Origin: Promicromonospora iranensis
GTDB lineage: Bacteria > Actinomycetota > Actinomycetes > Actinomycetales > Cellulomonadaceae
Assembly: GCF_028994805.1 (NCBI RefSeq)
Contig: NZ_JAJQQP010000006.1
Location: 248,001-312,000 of the forward strand
DNA: 64,000 nt
Direction of reading: 5' to 3'
The notes beneath the pieces are model-generated. The model saw only the letters and a program-made list of their open reading frames with translations, did no database searches and was not told the DNA's origin. The translations under genes were made by a program, and so were the position numbers. Of the stretch, positions 56,088 through 64,000 are shown piece by piece; positions within the stretch are counted from its first letter, which is position 1; the number at the start of each line of letters is the position of its first letter.

Positions 56088-57175
56088 TGAGTCAGAGCAC
56101 ACCGGTGCTGGCCGCGCACGGCCTCACCAAGCACTTCCGGGCGGGTGGACGCCGCATCGCCGGCCGTCCGCCCGCCCGGGCGATCCACGCGGTGGACGGC
56201 GTCGACCTCGAGCTCCACCGCGGCCAGGTACTGGCCGTGGTGGGGGAGTCGGGCTCCGGCAAGTCCACCGTCGCCCGCCTGCTGGCCGGCCTGATCCCGA
56301 TCACGGACGGCCGCGTCCTGCTGGACGGCGCCGAGGTCCGCGTGCGCGGCCGGCGGGCGTTCCGCGCGTACGTGCGACGCGTGCAGATGATCTTCCAGGA
56401 CCCGTTCGCCTCCATCAACCCCGTGCACCCGGTGCGCCACACGCTCACCCGGGCGCTGCGCCTGCACCGCCGCCAGTCGACCGGCGGCACGCTGCGGGGT
56501 GCCGAGCTGGAGGAGGCCCTGACCGAGCTGCTGGAACGGGTGCACCTCACGCCCGCCGAGCGGTACGTCGACAAGTACCCGCACGAGCTGTCCGGGGGAC
56601 AGCGGCAGCGCATCGCCATCGCGCGGGCGCTCGCCGCCGACCCCGAGGTGCTGCTCGCCGACGAGCCCGTCTCGATGCTCGACGTCTCGATCCGGCTCGG
56701 CATCCTCAACCTCCTGGCCGACCTGCGTGACCGGCTCGGCATCGCCGTCCTGTACATCACGCACGACATCGCCTCCGCGCGCTACTTCGCCGACCGCACC
56801 ACCGTGCTGTACGCGGGCCAGGTCATGGAGACCGGGGACAGCGAGTCGGTTACCCAGGAGCCGCTGCACCCGTACACCCGGCTGCTCGTGGCGTCCGCGC
56901 CCGACCCGGACGACCTGGCGGGCGCCGGTGCGGCGGCCGTGCGGGACCAGGGGACCGGCGGCGAGCCGCCGAGCCTCGTGGATCCGCCGCCCGGCTGCCG
57001 GTTCGCGCCGCGCTGCCCGTACGCGAGGGACCTGTGCCGGCGCGAGACGCCGGAGCTGATCGAGGTCACGCCCGGACGGTCGGCGGCCTGCTGGGGGTAC
57101 AGCGACCGGGAGGACCGGCCCGAGGTGGGGCGCGTCTCGACAGGCTCGACCCGTGGTGGGGAGGCGGGCGCATGA
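56087..57175 (+). CDS. ABC importer ATPase, OppF type
   Basis: ATP-binding subunit (362 aa). Walker [11 protein letters not shown]-loop [11 protein letters not shown], signature [15 protein letters not shown] and Walker [13 protein letters not shown] are intact. The C-terminal oligopeptide-transporter domain has [15 protein letters not shown], with Cys residues of the iron-sulfur type found in Opp/Dpp ATPases. The final residues [11 protein letters not shown] come from a dispersed palindromic element (57134-57151) that has entered the gene end. It starts one base inside the lipoprotein stop and overlaps the permease by ATGA. Confidence 0.88.
   Translation: MSQSTPVLAAHGLTKHFRAGGRRIAGRPPARAIHAVDGVDLELHRGQVLAVVGESGSGKSTVARLLAGLIPITDGRVLLDGAEVRVRGRRAFRAYVRRVQMIFQDPFASINPVHPVRHTLTRALRLHRRQSTGGTLRGAELEEALTELLERVHLTPAERYVDKYPHELSGGQRQRIAIARALAADPEVLLADEPVSMLDVSIRLGILNLLADLRDRLGIAVLYITHDIASARYFADRTTVLYAGQVMETGDSESVTQEPLHPYTRLLVASAPDPDDLAGAGAAAVRDQGTGGEPPSLVDPPPGCRFAPRCPYARDLCRRETPELIEVTPGRSAACWGYSDREDRPEVGRVSTGSTRGGEAGA
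57134..57151 (+). repeat. Half of a dispersed palindromic element inside a gene end
   Basis: GTCTCGACAGGCTCGACC, followed by CGTGGTGG, matches the palindrome arm at 8043-8067 (read on the minus strand) with few changes. In the ATPase frame it codes VSTGSTR. Only one arm is present here. Confidence 0.6.
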
Positions 57176-58155
57176 GGTTCCTGCTGCGCAGGGTCGTGTT
57201 CTACGCGCTGACCGCGTGGGCCGCGATCACCATCAACTTCTTCATCCCGCGCATGCTGCCCGGCGACCCGGTCACGGCGCTCCTCGGCCGCATGCAGGGC
57301 CGCATCGACTCCCGTGCCGAGAACTCGCTGCGCGTGCTGTTCGGGCTGGACCAGGACACCAGCCTGTGGCAGCAGTACGTCGACTACTGGGGCCTGCTCC
57401 TGCGGGGCGACCTGGGGCTGTCCTTCACGCACTTCCCGACGCCGGTCGCGGACATCGTGAGCCAGTCGCTGCCGTGGACGGTGGGGCTGGTCGGGGTGGC
57501 GACGGTGATCGCGTTCGTGATCGGCTCGCTCATCGGCACGTTCCTCGGCTGGCGCCGCGGCACATGGGCCGACGGGCTGCTGCCCGCCGCGACGTTCTTC
57601 CAGGCCGTGCCGTACTTTTGGCTGGGCCTGATCACCATCGCGGTGTTCTCGGTGAACCTGGGCTGGTTCCCCTCGAGCGGTAGCTACGACCGCGGCATGG
57701 TGCCCGCGTTCACCGGGGAGTTCATCGGTTCGGTCGTCTACTACGGGTTCCTGCCGGCGCTGACCGTGGTGCTGTCGTCGGTGGCCGGCTGGGTGCTGGG
57801 CATGCGCAACATGATGGTGACGGTCTCCTCGGAGGACTACGTCACCGTGGCGCATGCCAAGGGCCTGCCGGAACGCCAGGTCATGTTCGGCTACGCCGCG
57901 CGCAACGCGGTGCTGCCGCAGGTCTCCAGCTTCGCGCTGTCCCTCGGCTTCGTGGTGGGCGGCACGCTGATCATGGAGATGGTCTTCTCCTACCAGGGCA
58001 TCGGCTACACGCTCTTCCAGGCGGTCTCCACCCACGACTACCCGCTGATGCAGGGCTGCTTCCTGGTCATCACGCTGTCCGTCCTCGTGGCGAACATGGT
58101 GGCCGACCTCGCCTACGCCCTGCTCGACCCCCGCACCCGGACGGAGGACCGATGA
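57172..58155 (+). CDS. ABC importer permease, OppB/DppB type
   Basis: Membrane subunit (327 aa) with six hydrophobic segments. The N-terminus [20 protein letters not shown] and [12 protein letters not shown] are typical of DppB; the EAA loop is in [24 protein letters not shown] overlaps link it to both neighbours. Confidence 0.92.
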   Translation: MRFLLRRVVFYALTAWAAITINFFIPRMLPGDPVTALLGRMQGRIDSRAENSLRVLFGLDQDTSLWQQYVDYWGLLLRGDLGLSFTHFPTPVADIVSQSLPWTVGLVGVATVIAFVIGSLIGTFLGWRRGTWADGLLPAATFFQAVPYFWLGLITIAVFSVNLGWFPSSGSYDRGMVPAFTGEFIGSVVYYGFLPALTVVLSSVAGWVLGMRNMMVTVSSEDYVTVAHAKGLPERQVMFGYAARNAVLPQVSSFALSLGFVVGGTLIMEMVFSYQGIGYTLFQAVSTHDYPLMQGCFLVITLSVLVANMVADLAYALLDPRTRTEDR

Positions 58156-59069
58156 ACAACCAGCTGATGTTCCTGCGCAACGGCAAGGTGACCGCGGGTC
58201 TGGTCATCCTCGGCTTCTTCACGCTGCTCGCACTGCTGGGCCCGTGGGTCGCGCCGTACGACCCGAACCAGGTGAGCGACGCGCTGCTCAGCCCGCCGTC
58301 GGCCGCGCACTGGCTCGGGACCGACCACACCGGCCGCGACATCCTGTCGCAGCTCGTGGTCGGCACCCGCGGTGTGCTCGTCGTCGGCCTGGTCGCCGGG
58401 GTGAGCGCCACGGTGGTGGGCGTGCTCGTGGGGGTGACCGCCGGGTTCGTCGGCGGCGTCGGCGACGAGTCGCTGTCCGCGCTGTCGAACATGTTCCTCG
58501 TGATCCCGCAGCTGCCGCTGATCATCCTGATCGCCGCGCAGCTGCCGTCGGCGGGCGGGCTCACGGTGGCGCTGGTCATCGGGGCCACCGGCTGGGCATG
58601 GGGCGCGCGCGTGCTGCGGGCCCAGACGCTGTCGCTGCGCAAGCGCGACTTCGTGGAGGCGGCCCGGGCCAACGGGGAGCGCACGTGGCGCCTCGTCCTC
58701 GTCGAGGTGATGCCCAACCTGACGGCGGTGATCGCCTCCGGCTTCGTCGGCACCGTGACGTTCGCGGTGCTGTCCCAGGTCACGCTGTCGTTCATCGGCA
58801 TCACGCCGGTCAGCGAGTGGAACTGGGGCACCATCCTGTTCTGGGCGCAGAACAACCTCGCGCTGCAGCGTGGCGCGTGGTGGTGGTTCGTGCCGGCCGG
58901 TGCCTGCATCGCCCTGCTGGGCATGGCCCTGACGCTGGTCAACTTCGGTATCGACGAGATCGTCAACCCCCGCCTGCGGTCCACCGGCCTGCACGCGCGC
59001 TCGCTGCGTCGCCGGGGCATCCGGCCTCGTGTGGGGTTCACTCCGGTGGTGCGGGAGGCACGGTCATGA
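58152..59069 (+). CDS. ABC importer permease, OppC/DppC type
   Basis: Membrane subunit (305 aa) with LGTDHTGRDILSQLVVGTR near the N-terminus and the EAA loop DFVEAARANGERTWRLVLVE, both usual in DppC proteins. Six hydrophobic segments are visible. It overlaps the preceding permease and the following ATPase by ATGA. Confidence 0.92.
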   Translation: MNNQLMFLRNGKVTAGLVILGFFTLLALLGPWVAPYDPNQVSDALLSPPSAAHWLGTDHTGRDILSQLVVGTRGVLVVGLVAGVSATVVGVLVGVTAGFVGGVGDESLSALSNMFLVIPQLPLIILIAAQLPSAGGLTVALVIGATGWAWGARVLRAQTLSLRKRDFVEAARANGERTWRLVLVEVMPNLTAVIASGFVGTVTFAVLSQVTLSFIGITPVSEWNWGTILFWAQNNLALQRGAWWWFVPAGACIALLGMALTLVNFGIDEIVNPRLRSTGLHARSLRRRGIRPRVGFTPVVREARS

Positions 59070-60145
59070 GCCAGACGGACACGAGCACGCAGGCCGGCAC
59101 GCCGACGGCGGCGGTGCCTGCGGAACCGGTGCTGGAGATCCGGGACCTGAGCGTGGACTACGGGTTCGGCGACGATCCCACGCACGTGCTGCGGGAGGTC
59201 TCGCTCACTCTCCACCGTGGTGAGGTGCTGGGGCTGGCGGGGGAGTCGGGCTGCGGCAAGTCGACCCTCGCCTATGCGGCCACCCGGCTGCTGTCGCCGC
59301 CCGGCCTCATCACGGGCGGCGAGGTATGGCTCACGGGCCGCGACGGCAAGCGCGCGGACCTGCTCTCCCTGTCCGACGCCGAGCTGCGGGCCGCCCGCTG
59401 GCGGGACATCGCCATCGTGTTCCAGGGCGCGATGAGCTCGCTCAACCCGGTGTTCCGGGTCGAGCGCCAGCTCGTCGACGGCATCCTGGCGCACCGGCCC
59501 GGTATGCGGCGGGCCGAGGCCACGGAGCGGGCGGCGGAGCTGCTCCGGCTGGTCGGCATCTCGGCGGACCGGCTGCGGTCCTACCCCCACCAGCTCTCCG
59601 GCGGCATGCGGCAGCGCGTCATGATCGCGATGGCGCTCGCCCTGGAGCCGCAGGTGCTCATCATGGACGAGCCCACCACGGCGCTCGACGTCGTGATGCA
59701 GCGCCAGATTCTGGAGCAGGTGATGGAGCTGCGCGAGCGGCTGGGCTTCTCCGTGGTGCTCATCACGCACGACGTGTCCCTGCTGGTCGAGGTCGCCGAC
59801 CGGATCGCCGTCATGTACGCGGGCGAGATCGTGGAGACGGCGGTCGCGCGGGACGTCTACACGAAGCCACGGCACCCGTACTCGGCCGGTCTGCTCGGTT
59901 CGTTCCCACCGCTGCACGGGCCGCGGCGGGAGCTGACCGGTATCCCGGGCTCGCCGCCGGACCTGTCGAAGCGGCCGCCGGGGTGTCCGTTCGCGCCGCG
60001 GTGCGCACACGCCATGGACGTGTGCCGTACGGAGCTGCCGGTGCTGGGGCGGACGGCGCAGGCCGAGGAGGGGCGGCTGGTGGCGTGCCACCTGCACACC
60101 TCCGGGCTCGTGGACGGTGTGCTGCCGGGCCTGCTGGCGCGGTAG
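59066..60145 (+). CDS. ABC importer ATPase, OppD type
   Basis: Second ATP-binding subunit (359 aa). Walker A GESGCGKST, Q-loop VFQGAMSSLNP, signature LSGGMRQRVMIAMAL and Walker B VLIMDEPTTALD are present, and the C-terminal oligopeptide domain has GCPFAPRCAHAMDVC. It is the last gene of the operon. With both ATPases present, this importer is self-sufficient, unlike the one at 1478-4824. Confidence 0.92.
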   Translation: MSQTDTSTQAGTPTAAVPAEPVLEIRDLSVDYGFGDDPTHVLREVSLTLHRGEVLGLAGESGCGKSTLAYAATRLLSPPGLITGGEVWLTGRDGKRADLLSLSDAELRAARWRDIAIVFQGAMSSLNPVFRVERQLVDGILAHRPGMRRAEATERAAELLRLVGISADRLRSYPHQLSGGMRQRVMIAMALALEPQVLIMDEPTTALDVVMQRQILEQVMELRERLGFSVVLITHDVSLLVEVADRIAVMYAGEIVETAVARDVYTKPRHPYSAGLLGSFPPLHGPRRELTGIPGSPPDLSKRPPGCPFAPRCAHAMDVCRTELPVLGRTAQAEEGRLVACHLHTSGLVDGVLPGLLAR

Positions 60146-60187
60146 CGAGCCGCTGCCGCCTGGACCGACCGGCGGAAGGTGTAGGTC

Positions 60188-60250
60188 CGCGGGGTGCGTT
60201 GCTGTGAGTAGACGTCGTCGACTCACGGCAACACACCCCGCGTGCGTAAA
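60188..60250. repeat. Palindromic repeat copy R1
   Basis: A hairpin of about 22 bp: 60188-60209 pairs with 60221-60242 with two imperfect pairs and the loop AGACGTCGTCG. It lies 43 bp after the OppD-type stop. About 80 percent of the 52 positions from 60199 match a second copy at 60774. Confidence 0.75.
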
Positions 60251-60364
60251 CAGGACGGAACGTGATGCGCATGGAACAGGCGTTACCTGGCCGACGGGTC
60301 CGCTGGTCGGGAGGGATCCTGGTGGCATGGGATCGCAGGGCCGGCCTGAACGGCGGATGATCTG

Positions 60365-60733
60365 GTGACCGAGTTTCGAACTGAATGGTTCGACTTCAGG
60401 ATGTCCACTGAGGTTGCCGCTCTGGTGATAGACATCCTGGAGGAGCTGATCGGCAGGAACGGTCTGGCTCTGCCCGAGGCTGTGGCCCGGATCAATGCGC
60501 AGTGGGGCGGCTCCGACATGATCGGTCCGACGGATCTCGTGCTGCATGAAACCGGCTTCTACTGGTCGACCGTCATCTTGTACGAGGAGCCGATCCCGGA
60601 CTGGTGGGAGCAGGCCGACCGCTCGTCGTGGACGCGTCGTGTTGCTCCCTCGGTCGATTCGGACTGCTGGACGGTGGAGGGTGCCGCCGATCCCGCGAGT
60701 TCAGAAGGGCCGGGCACATCGGTGTGCTGGTAG
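60365..60733 (+). CDS. Small orphan protein of unknown function
   Basis: A 122-residue acidic protein with no membrane segment or signal peptide. It has a helical first part (STEVAALVIDILEELIGRNG, ALPEAVARINAQWGG) and an aromatic, Trp-rich second part (FYWSTVILYEEPIPDWWEQ). No family was recognised; small, acidic, Trp-rich proteins of this kind include polymorphic-toxin immunity proteins, which is only a possibility. GTG 60365 is the assumed start, without a clear ribosome-binding site. It is flanked on both sides by copies of one palindromic repeat and lies between the importer operon and murE. Confidence 0.6.
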   Translation: MTEFRTEWFDFRMSTEVAALVIDILEELIGRNGLALPEAVARINAQWGGSDMIGPTDLVLHETGFYWSTVILYEEPIPDWWEQADRSSWTRRVAPSVDSDCWTVEGAADPASSEGPGTSVCW

Positions 60734-60763
60734 CTGGCGCTCCGCCTATGGAGACCGTAGATC

Positions 60764-60824
60764 CGCCATGTGTGTTGCTGTGAGTGGACGATGTCTACCC
60801 GTGACAACCCACCCCGCGCGCGTA
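60764..60824. repeat. Palindromic repeat copy R2
   Basis: A diverged copy of R1 in the same orientation, sharing GTTGCTGTGAGTxGACG and CACCCCGCG. The stem has decayed: GTGGAC (60784-60789) pairs with GTCTAC (60793-60798), and GTTG with CAAC further out. It ends about 107 bp before murE. Confidence 0.7.
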
Positions 60825-60917
60825 GTCGTTCCGGCCCGGACCCCGGTTGTGCCCGGACCACCCCACAACCACCACCCGAGACCCACAGACAGGACAGGCC
60901 CCTACCCTCGGACGCGG

Positions 60918-60923
60918 TAGGTT
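60918..60923 (+). promoter_or_regulatory. -10 box of a leaderless murE promoter
   Basis: TAGGTT ends 7 nt before GTG 60931. This would give murE-murF their own promoter, as expected if they no longer share the mraZ transcript. No clear -35 was found. Confidence 0.5.
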
Positions 60924-60930
60924 CTACTCC

Positions 60931-62532
60931 GTGACATCCCCGTTCGACCGGATCCGTCCGGCGGCCACCACCGCGCGCCAGGTCTCCGACCTCGCCGTCG
61001 CGTTCGGCCTCACCATCGCCCCAGGTCATCCCGCCGATGCCGCAGTCACCTGCGTGGCCTCGGACAACCGGGTCGCCAGGCCGGGAGACCTGTTCGTGGC
61101 CGTCCCCGGCGCCCGCGCACACGGTGCGCAGTTCGCCGCCGACGCCGTCGCGCGTGGTGCCACCGCCGTCCTCACGGACGCACGCGGTGCCGAGCTGATC
61201 GCCGCCGACACCACGGTGCCCGTCCTCGTCGCCGACGAGGACCCCCGCGCCATCCTCGGTCAGGTCGCCGCCTGGGTGCTGGGCAACCCCGCCGAGGAGC
61301 TGATGACGTTCGGCGTCACCGGCACCAACGGCAAGACCACCACCACCTACCAGCTGGACCACCTGCTGCGGGCGCTGGGGTGGAAGGGCGGCCTGATCGG
61401 CACCGTCGAGACCCGCTCCGGCGACCGGGTCATCCCGAGCGTCCTGACCACGCCCGAGGCCGCGGACCTGCAGGCCCTCCTCGCCGCGATGCGTGAGGAC
61501 CACGTGCGCACGCTCGCGATGGAGGTCTCGTCCCACGCGCTCGCGCAGCACCGCGTCGACGGCGTCGTGTTCGGCGTGGCCGGGTTCACCAACCTGACCC
61601 AGGACCACCTCGACTTCCACGGCGACTTCGAGTCGTACTTCGCCACCAAGGCCGACCTGTTCACGCCCGCCCGCGCCCGCCGCGGCGTCATCACCCTCGA
61701 CGACACCTGGGGCGAACGCATGGCCGAGGTCGCACAGGTCCCCGTCGCGACGCTCACCACGCTCCCCGGCAAGGACGCCGACTGGACGGTGACCGACGTC
61801 GCGCCGTCGGGCACCGGGTCCGCCTTCACCCTGACCCACCGTGACGGGCGCACCCTGCGCACCTCCACCTCGCTGCCCGGCGGCTACAACGTGGCCAACG
61901 CGGCGCTCGCGGTGACGATGGTGCTGGAGGGCGGCTCCGACATCCGGGACGTGACCGACGCGCTGGCGGCGGGCCACGGCCTGAGCGCCACCGTCCCGGG
62001 CCGCATGGAGGTGCTCGCCACCGCGCCACGCGTGGTCGTGGACTTCGCGCACAACACCGAGGCGCTCGAGCTCAGCCTCGCGGCCCTGCGCCCGACGACG
62101 ACCGGCCGTCTCGCCGTGGTGTTCGGCGCCACGGGCGACCGCGACCCCGGCAAACGGCCGTTCATGGGCGCCGCCGCCGTCCGCGGCGCGGACGTGGTCT
62201 ACGTGACCGACGACGACCCCCACGACGAGGACCCCGCGAAGGTGCGGGCCGAGGTCCTCGCCGGGACCGGGCCGAACGGCACGCCCGAGCGCATCGTCGA
62301 TGCGGCGGACGGCGGCGGCTCGCGTACCGTGGAGGTCCGCGAGGTCGCCCCGCGCGCGGACGCCATCCGCGCAGCGATCCTCGCCGCCGGCCCGGACGAC
62401 ACCGTGCTGGTCGCGGGCCGCGGGCACGAGACCGTCCAGGAGATCGCCGGCGTGGACCATCCGCTCGACGACCGTGTCGAGGCGCGCGCAGCGCTGGCCG
62501 CCCGGACGGGGCAGCCTCAGCAGAACGTGTAA
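60931..62532 (+). CDS. murE: UDP-MurNAc-tripeptide synthetase MurE
   Basis: Adds the third amino acid to the peptidoglycan stem peptide (533 aa). The ATP loop is GVTGTNGKTTT; EVSSHALAQHRV, FTNLTQDHLDFHG and GRGHETVQ follow. The diamino-acid pocket reads DDDPHDEDP, where enzymes using meso-diaminopimelate have DNPR; the missing Arg suggests L-lysine or L-ornithine as substrate. GTG 60931 is chosen from the -10 box; the frame is open from 60847. It is separated from ftsI by about 10 kb. Confidence 0.94.
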   Translation: MTSPFDRIRPAATTARQVSDLAVAFGLTIAPGHPADAAVTCVASDNRVARPGDLFVAVPGARAHGAQFAADAVARGATAVLTDARGAELIAADTTVPVLVADEDPRAILGQVAAWVLGNPAEELMTFGVTGTNGKTTTTYQLDHLLRALGWKGGLIGTVETRSGDRVIPSVLTTPEAADLQALLAAMREDHVRTLAMEVSSHALAQHRVDGVVFGVAGFTNLTQDHLDFHGDFESYFATKADLFTPARARRGVITLDDTWGERMAEVAQVPVATLTTLPGKDADWTVTDVAPSGTGSAFTLTHRDGRTLRTSTSLPGGYNVANAALAVTMVLEGGSDIRDVTDALAAGHGLSATVPGRMEVLATAPRVVVDFAHNTEALELSLAALRPTTTGRLAVVFGATGDRDPGKRPFMGAAAVRGADVVYVTDDDPHDEDPAKVRAEVLAGTGPNGTPERIVDAADGGGSRTVEVREVAPRADAIRAAILAAGPDDTVLVAGRGHETVQEIAGVDHPLDDRVEARAALAARTGQPQQNV

Positions 62533-62609
62533 ACCCGGCAGCACGACGTGCGACGCCGGCGGTACGTGTAACCCGAGCAGTACCCCATGCAGGAGAGGAC
62601 ACCACAGGC

Positions 62610-64000
62610 ATGATCGAGCTGACTGCGGCACAGGTCGCCGCAGCCACCGGCGGGCGGCTGCACGCCGACCCGGACGTGACGGTCACGGGGGCGGTGATCA
62701 CCGACTCGCGCGACGCCGGGCCCGGTGCCCTCTTCGTGGCCCTGCCGGGCGAGCGGGTGGACGGCCACGACTTCGCGGCCACCGCGGTGGCCGCGGGCGC
62801 CGCGCTGGTGCTGGCGTCCCGCGAGCTGGACGGCCTGCCGACCGTCGTGGTGGACGACCCGCAGACGGCCCTCGGCGAGCTCGCGCGGTACGTCCTGGCG
62901 ACGGTGCGCAGCGGGGCCGACGGCGACGTCGTGCCCCAGGTGGTGGCCGTGACCGGCTCTGTCGGCAAGACGACCACGAAGGACCTGCTCGGCCAGCTGC
63001 TGACGCCCGAGGCCGGCAACGAGCACGCCATCATCGTCCCCAAAGGCTCGTTCAACAACGAGATCGGCCTGCCGCTCACGGTTCTCCGGGTCACCGCGGC
63101 GACGCGCTACCTGGTGCTCGAGATGGGCGCCGACCGCGTCGGCAACATCGCCTACCTCACGCGCATCGCGCCGCCCGACGTCGGTGTCGTGCTCGCGGTC
63201 GGCGTCGCGCACGTCGGCCACTTCGGCAGCATCGAGGCCATCGCCCAGACCAAGGGCGAGATGGTCGAGGGCGTGGTCGACGGAGGTTCGGTGGTGCTCA
63301 ACGCCGACGACCTGCGCGTCGTCGCCATGGCGAACCGCGCCGCCCCCGGCACCACCGTGCAGACCTTCGGCACCATCCCGTCCGCCGACGTCCGCGCCGA
63401 GGACGTCACCGTGGACCCCATGGGCCGGGCGAGCTTCACGCTCCGCGTCGCCCGCACCGGCGAGGCCGACGAGCAGCGCGCCGACGTCGCGCTGCAGCTC
63501 GTGGGCGCGCACCACGTGAGCAACGCCCTCGCCGCCGCGACGGTGGCGCTGCGCCTCGGCGTGCCGGTGCCCGACGTCGCGAAGCGGCTCTCCGAGGCCA
63601 CCGCCCTCAGCCCGCACCGCATGGCCGTCACCGAGCGGCCCGACGGTGTCACCGTGATCGACGACGCGTACAACGCGAACCCGGACTCGATGAAGGCGGC
63701 GCTGCGCACCCTCGCGGTGGTCTCTGGCCGGACCCGCCGCTCGGTGGCGGTGCTCGGCGAGATGCTCGAGCTCGGCGACGGCGCCCGCGCGGCGCACGAC
63801 GAGATCGGCCGGCTCGTGGTCCGGCTGAACATCAAGCAGCTCGTCGTGGTCGGCGAGGGTGCCTACCACATCCACGAGGGCGCCATGCAGGAGGGGTCCT
63901 GGGGCTCGGAGTCGATCTTCGTGCCGGACATCGCCGCTGCCCGCTCGATGCTGGACGAGTCGCTGGAGCCCGGCGACGTCGTGCTCGTGAAGTCGTCCCT
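62610..64000 (+). CDS. murF: UDP-MurNAc-pentapeptide synthetase MurF, 3' end missing
   Basis: Joins D-Ala-D-Ala to the tripeptide precursor. The first 463 residues are present and the gene runs off the window. The start MIELTAAQVAAATGGRL, the ATP loop AVTGSVGKTTTKDLL, KGSFNNEIGLPLT, EMGADRVGNIAYL and DDAYNANPDSMKAAL are MurF features. ATG 62610 follows an AGGAGAGG at 62591-62598, 11 nt away. It is 77 bp after murE. Confidence 0.95.
   Translation, partial: MIELTAAQVAAATGGRLHADPDVTVTGAVITDSRDAGPGALFVALPGERVDGHDFAATAVAAGAALVLASRELDGLPTVVVDDPQTALGELARYVLATVRSGADGDVVPQVVAVTGSVGKTTTKDLLGQLLTPEAGNEHAIIVPKGSFNNEIGLPLTVLRVTAATRYLVLEMGADRVGNIAYLTRIAPPDVGVVLAVGVAHVGHFGSIEAIAQTKGEMVEGVVDGGSVVLNADDLRVVAMANRAAPGTTVQTFGTIPSADVRAEDVTVDPMGRASFTLRVARTGEADEQRADVALQLVGAHHVSNALAAATVALRLGVPVPDVAKRLSEATALSPHRMAVTERPDGVTVIDDAYNANPDSMKAALRTLAVVSGRTRRSVAVLGEMLELGDGARAAHDEIGRLVVRLNIKQLVVVGEGAYHIHEGAMQEGSWGSESIFVPDIAAARSMLDESLEPGDVVLVKSS

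Overview
The window is GC-rich, densely packed actinobacterial chromosome. Codon use, many GTG starts, leaderless-looking starts (TAnnnT boxes 6-8 nt before the start codon), the lexA / LysM protein / nrdR order, and the mraZ-rsmH-ftsL-ftsI-murE-murF division cluster all fit Micrococcales. The sugar uptake and glycosidase genes suggest a Cellulomonas, Promicromonospora or Cellulosimicrobium type of organism, but no rRNA or species marker is present, so the genus is an inference.

Layout. 1-4824: an alpha-glucosidase (5' end cut by the window edge) with a sugar ABC importer (lipoprotein and two permeases, no ATPase). 4894-7968: DinG-type helicase and lactate dehydrogenase. 8092-10539: LexA, a LysM membrane protein in the ChiZ/DivS position, NrdR and a small DUF5302 protein. 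10615-11544: a protein made of four cold-shock domains. 11732-15771: RsbQ and RsbP-like energy-stress proteins followed by two ANTAR proteins. 15788-18456: desaturase, small membrane protein, PhzF protein. 18608-23036: a LanFEG-like ABC exporter divergent from a NarL-type two-component system. 23056-26223: VOC protein and TetR sharing an operator, then gluconate uptake and kinase. 26248-28913: a P450 with an altered ExxR motif, divergent from a sulfotransferase. 28989-32645: SerA and HelD. 32767-36309: REC-PP2C phosphatase, histidine kinase and single-domain receiver. 36429-39008: PAC2 protein, CspA, spermidine-synthase-like protein. 39040-41429: an SOS promoter driving a HEPN protein and DNA polymerase IV, then DUF3040. 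41600-46274: transglutaminase / DUF58 / MoxR operon. 46616-64000: the dcw cluster, interrupted between ftsI and murE by about 10 kb holding TetR, a GH3 beta-glucosidase, a five-gene family-5 solute ABC importer and a small orphan gene flanked by two related palindromic repeats.

How it works together. Three themes recur: carbohydrate capture (two importer/glycosidase loci plus gluconate), stress signalling (LexA regulon, two PP2C phosphatase modules, two ANTAR proteins, cold-shock proteins, HelD), and cell-wall growth (dcw genes, LysM protein, MoxR operon). Several gene junctions carry long perfect or near-perfect palindromes. Two of these sites (8004-8067 and 57134-57151) share a sequence, and two others (60188 and 60764) are diverged copies of one another, which points to dispersed palindromic elements in this genome. 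I saw no tRNA, rRNA, CRISPR array, transposase or phage gene.
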